Of a DNA stretch of 64,000 nt, positions 62,344-64,000 are shown piece after piece (position 1 is the first letter of the stretch; each line of letters begins with the position of its first letter). The notes beneath the pieces were generated by a model. It had not been told where the DNA came from and ran no database searches. It worked only from the letters and a program-made list of their open reading frames with translations. Location: the NCBI GenBank assembly GCA_963800275.1, contig CAWDAI010000014.1, positions 62,001 through 126,000 of the forward strand. Reading direction: 5' to 3'. This stretch comes from JAFMJV01 sp963800275. Lineage in GTDB: Bacteria; Chloroflexota; Limnocylindria; Limnocylindrales; CSP1-4. The position numbers and the translations under genes were made by a program.

Positions 62344-63570
62344 CTATGCGGCTGCGCCCGGTAGCGGGGCAGAGAGATCGACCTTCACGATCTCGCCTCC
62401 GCCGGGAGGCGCGCCGAAGCCGAAGTCGGAGACGTAGAGGTTGCCGTCCGGCCCGAGGGTCATGGCCGTGGGGAACATCAGTCCCGTGGCCACGTCGGTG
62501 AGGCTGCCGTCAGCGTTGATACGAACGACGCGGCCGCTGAACGGGGCGATGGGCGCCTGGCTCGGGTCGGCTGGCGCGCCGGACGCTTCGAGCGCGTAGA
62601 GCTGCCCGTCCACGTACTGCAGGCCCACGACCGCGGTCAGGCCGGTGGTCTCGGTCGAGATCTGGCCATCGGGCGTGACGAGGTACACATCCGATGCGCC
62701 ATCGACCACGGGGAACGTCGAGAGGTTGCCCACGCGGAAGTTGCCGTCGGGACCCATGGTCAGGGCCGTGGGCACGACGTGGCCTTCGCTGGCCGAGACG
62801 TCGACGACACGGGTGATGTCACCGCTGCTCGGGTCGACCTTGTCGATCTCGCCATGGTTCGGATTGGCGATATAGAGCATGCCGCCGTCGGCGATCATGC
62901 TGTAGGTAGTCTCATCGGGCTCGAAGTCGTCGGCCTCCGGCTTGGCCACCGGATCGGCCTGCACGAAGGCGCTGACGTCGGCCACGAGCGAGGTCGAGCC
63001 GTCGTCGTTCACCTTGAACACGCCATTGGGGACGTCGGCCACGCCGTGCGAGCAGCCTGCGCTCGCGAGATCGTAGTAGAGCGTGCCGTCGATGAAGGCG
63101 ACCGACGAAACGCCGCTCACGAGCCCGCCTTGCTGGGCCGAGGTCTGGTCGGAGGGCAGGCCGTCCACGACGGTGGCGACATTCCCGCTCGAATCGACCT
63201 TGGAGATGCGCGCGGTCAAACCCGAGGTATATGGCCCGACCGGCGCTACGACCTGGTCGCACTGACCCTCGGTCGAGGTCGTGCCACCGGTGCCGCCCTC
63301 GGCCACGTAGAGGTCGCCGTCAGGGCCGAAGGCGAGGCCGCGCGGGTTGTCCAGCCCGGTCGCGAAGACAGAGGCGTTCGACGACATCGGTGGCGGCGAG
63401 GCGGCCGGAGCCATCGACTGATCCGCGGCAGTCGGAGCCGGGGACTGATCCGCGGCAGTCGGAGCCGGGGACTGGTCCTGGGCGGCCGCGACCTGCGCGG
63501 TCACGAGCAGCCCGGCGGTGGAGATCGCCGCGATGAGCATGGCGGTCGAGGCGAGTCTGGGACGAGGCAT
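62344..63570 (-). CDS. Secreted ScyD/ScyE-like beta-propeller protein
   Basis: The 408-aa product has a signal peptide (residues about 1-30), a Pro/Ala linker with two copies of PAPTAADQS and repeated propeller blades: GLAFGPDGDLYVAEGGTGGT, TALTMGPDGNFRVGNLSTFP and TAMTLGPDGNLYVSDFGFGA. The GPDG-N-LYV pattern matches the ScyD/ScyE family of secreted proteins. Calcium or sugar binding is possible; enzymatic activity is not evident. ATG 63570 places the signal peptide at the N-terminus. Confidence 0.85.
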   Translation of the reverse strand: MPRPRLASTAMLIAAISTAGLLVTAQVAAAQDQSPAPTAADQSPAPTAADQSMAPAASPPPMSSNASVFATGLDNPRGLAFGPDGDLYVAEGGTGGTTSTEGQCDQVVAPVGPYTSGLTARISKVDSSGNVATVVDGLPSDQTSAQQGGLVSGVSSVAFIDGTLYYDLASAGCSHGVADVPNGVFKVNDDGSTSLVADVSAFVQADPVAKPEADDFEPDETTYSMIADGGMLYIANPNHGEIDKVDPSSGDITRVVDVSASEGHVVPTALTMGPDGNFRVGNLSTFPVVDGASDVYLVTPDGQISTETTGLTAVVGLQYVDGQLYALEASGAPADPSQAPIAPFSGRVVRINADGSLTDVATGLMFPTAMTLGPDGNLYVSDFGFGAPPGGGEIVKVDLSAPLPGAAA

Positions 63571-63684
63571 GGCTGGACACGCTCCTGGGTCGACGCACGC
63601 CGGAGGGTGGCGGCGCCGGAGCCCTATACGCACGGCACGTTGCCAGCGCCAGTCTTAAGCCAGCGTGAAGGTGCGGGACGGGCC

Positions 63685-64000
63685 TCAGGGTCGCCGCTTG
63701 AGCACCTGCGTCAGGGCGCGGTCCAGGGCGGGCGCGAGCGAACGCGCGAAGGTGGCCGTCAGATGATGGCCGTCGCGGTAGAGGATCATGCCGTCGCGTA
63801 CCACCGGGCAGTCACCGTGGCCACCGCAGATGGCCCGACCCAGGTTGACCACGCTGCCGCCGCTGAGCTTGGCGGCCACGCGCTCGCGCTCGGGGGATCC
63901 GCCGGACGAGCGTCGGAACGCGGCCACGGCGCACTTGCGGACGTCCTTGAGATGCTTGGAGAGGCAGGCCGGCACGTCGTCGCTGGCGAAGGGGACGTCC
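63685..64000 (-). CDS. SGNH domain of an acyltransferase, C-terminal end (partial)
   Basis: The frame is open to the right edge. Visible features are the segment DVPFASDDVPACLSKHLKDV, CAVAAF, the Cys pair in AICGGHGDCPVVRDG, and LYRDGHHLTATFARSLAPAL, which holds the Asp/His of the SGNH catalytic set. This is the usual C-terminus of OafA/YrhL-type membrane acyltransferases that O-acetylate surface polysaccharides. The membrane domain lies outside the window. Confidence 0.75.
   Translation of the reverse strand, partial: DVPFASDDVPACLSKHLKDVRKCAVAAFRRSSGGSPERERVAAKLSGGSVVNLGRAICGGHGDCPVVRDGMILYRDGHHLTATFARSLAPALDRALTQVLKRRP

Overview
The window is high-GC DNA (roughly two-thirds G+C) from a free-living bacterium. 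The mix of gene families suggests a Chloroflexota lineage of the Limnocylindria/Ellin6529 kind, or else a deep actinobacterial lineage: LCP, CAP-like and LpqH-like envelope proteins, DUF2277, an aapJQMP uptake operon, dnaG overlapping rpoD, common GTG/TTG starts and near-leaderless promoters. The lineage is an inference from content. No rRNA or ribosomal protein genes are present to settle it.

Layout. 0-13 kb: end of an RND efflux pump, DUF2277 protein, LCP protein, membrane and CAP-like secreted proteins, a Gfo/Idh/MocA dehydrogenase, the amino-acid ABC operon aapJQMP and an APC permease. 13-19.5 kb: a minus-strand operon marR, ABC half-exporter 2, ABC half-exporter 1, mtnN. It is split by an IS110-family element at 15713-17265 that sits exactly on the stop/start overlap of the two exporter genes. 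The element's 5' region folds like a bridge RNA and carries guide-like segments matching its own ends and its target. 19.5-29.4 kb: a repeat-rich gene-free kilobase, a CPA1 antiporter, PfpI-like and TspO-like proteins, then a tightly overlapping operon (sugar transferase, FemAB-like, ATP-grasp/methyltransferase, ComA, ComB) in which four of five genes carry frameshifts. 29.4-33.5 kb: the macromolecular-synthesis pair dnaG-rpoD; the sigma factor has an unusual insertion in region 3.

33.5-53 kb is accessory DNA. It holds long and short direct repeats, an XRE regulator, a deaminase, an ASCH protein, lemA plus a GIDE-domain gene, and tRNA-Asn(GTT) with a second truncated copy of its 3' half 3,042 bp downstream that brackets a DUF2293 and a Fic gene. 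It continues with an LpqH-like lipoprotein, a hipBA module, a UvrD/RecB-like helicase-nuclease, ARPP-1 and DUF1810 genes, and a cluster of small Cys-rich genes led by three elements that look like SAM-clan riboswitches. Many genes here are frameshifted, either by decay or by assembly error.

53-64 kb returns to metabolism: a DJ-1/PfpI protein, a ribose/fructose-type ABC transporter, a UroD-like methyltransferase plus ROK kinase pair, an EamA exporter, a GyrI-like protein with a rearranged remnant of itself at 53.8 kb, an orphan RHH antitoxin, vapBC, a ScyD/E-like secreted beta-propeller and the end of an SGNH/acyltransferase gene.

Coding starts were chosen from Shine-Dalgarno sequences and stop/start overlaps where visible. 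All assignments come from reading the sequence and from family knowledge; no search was run.
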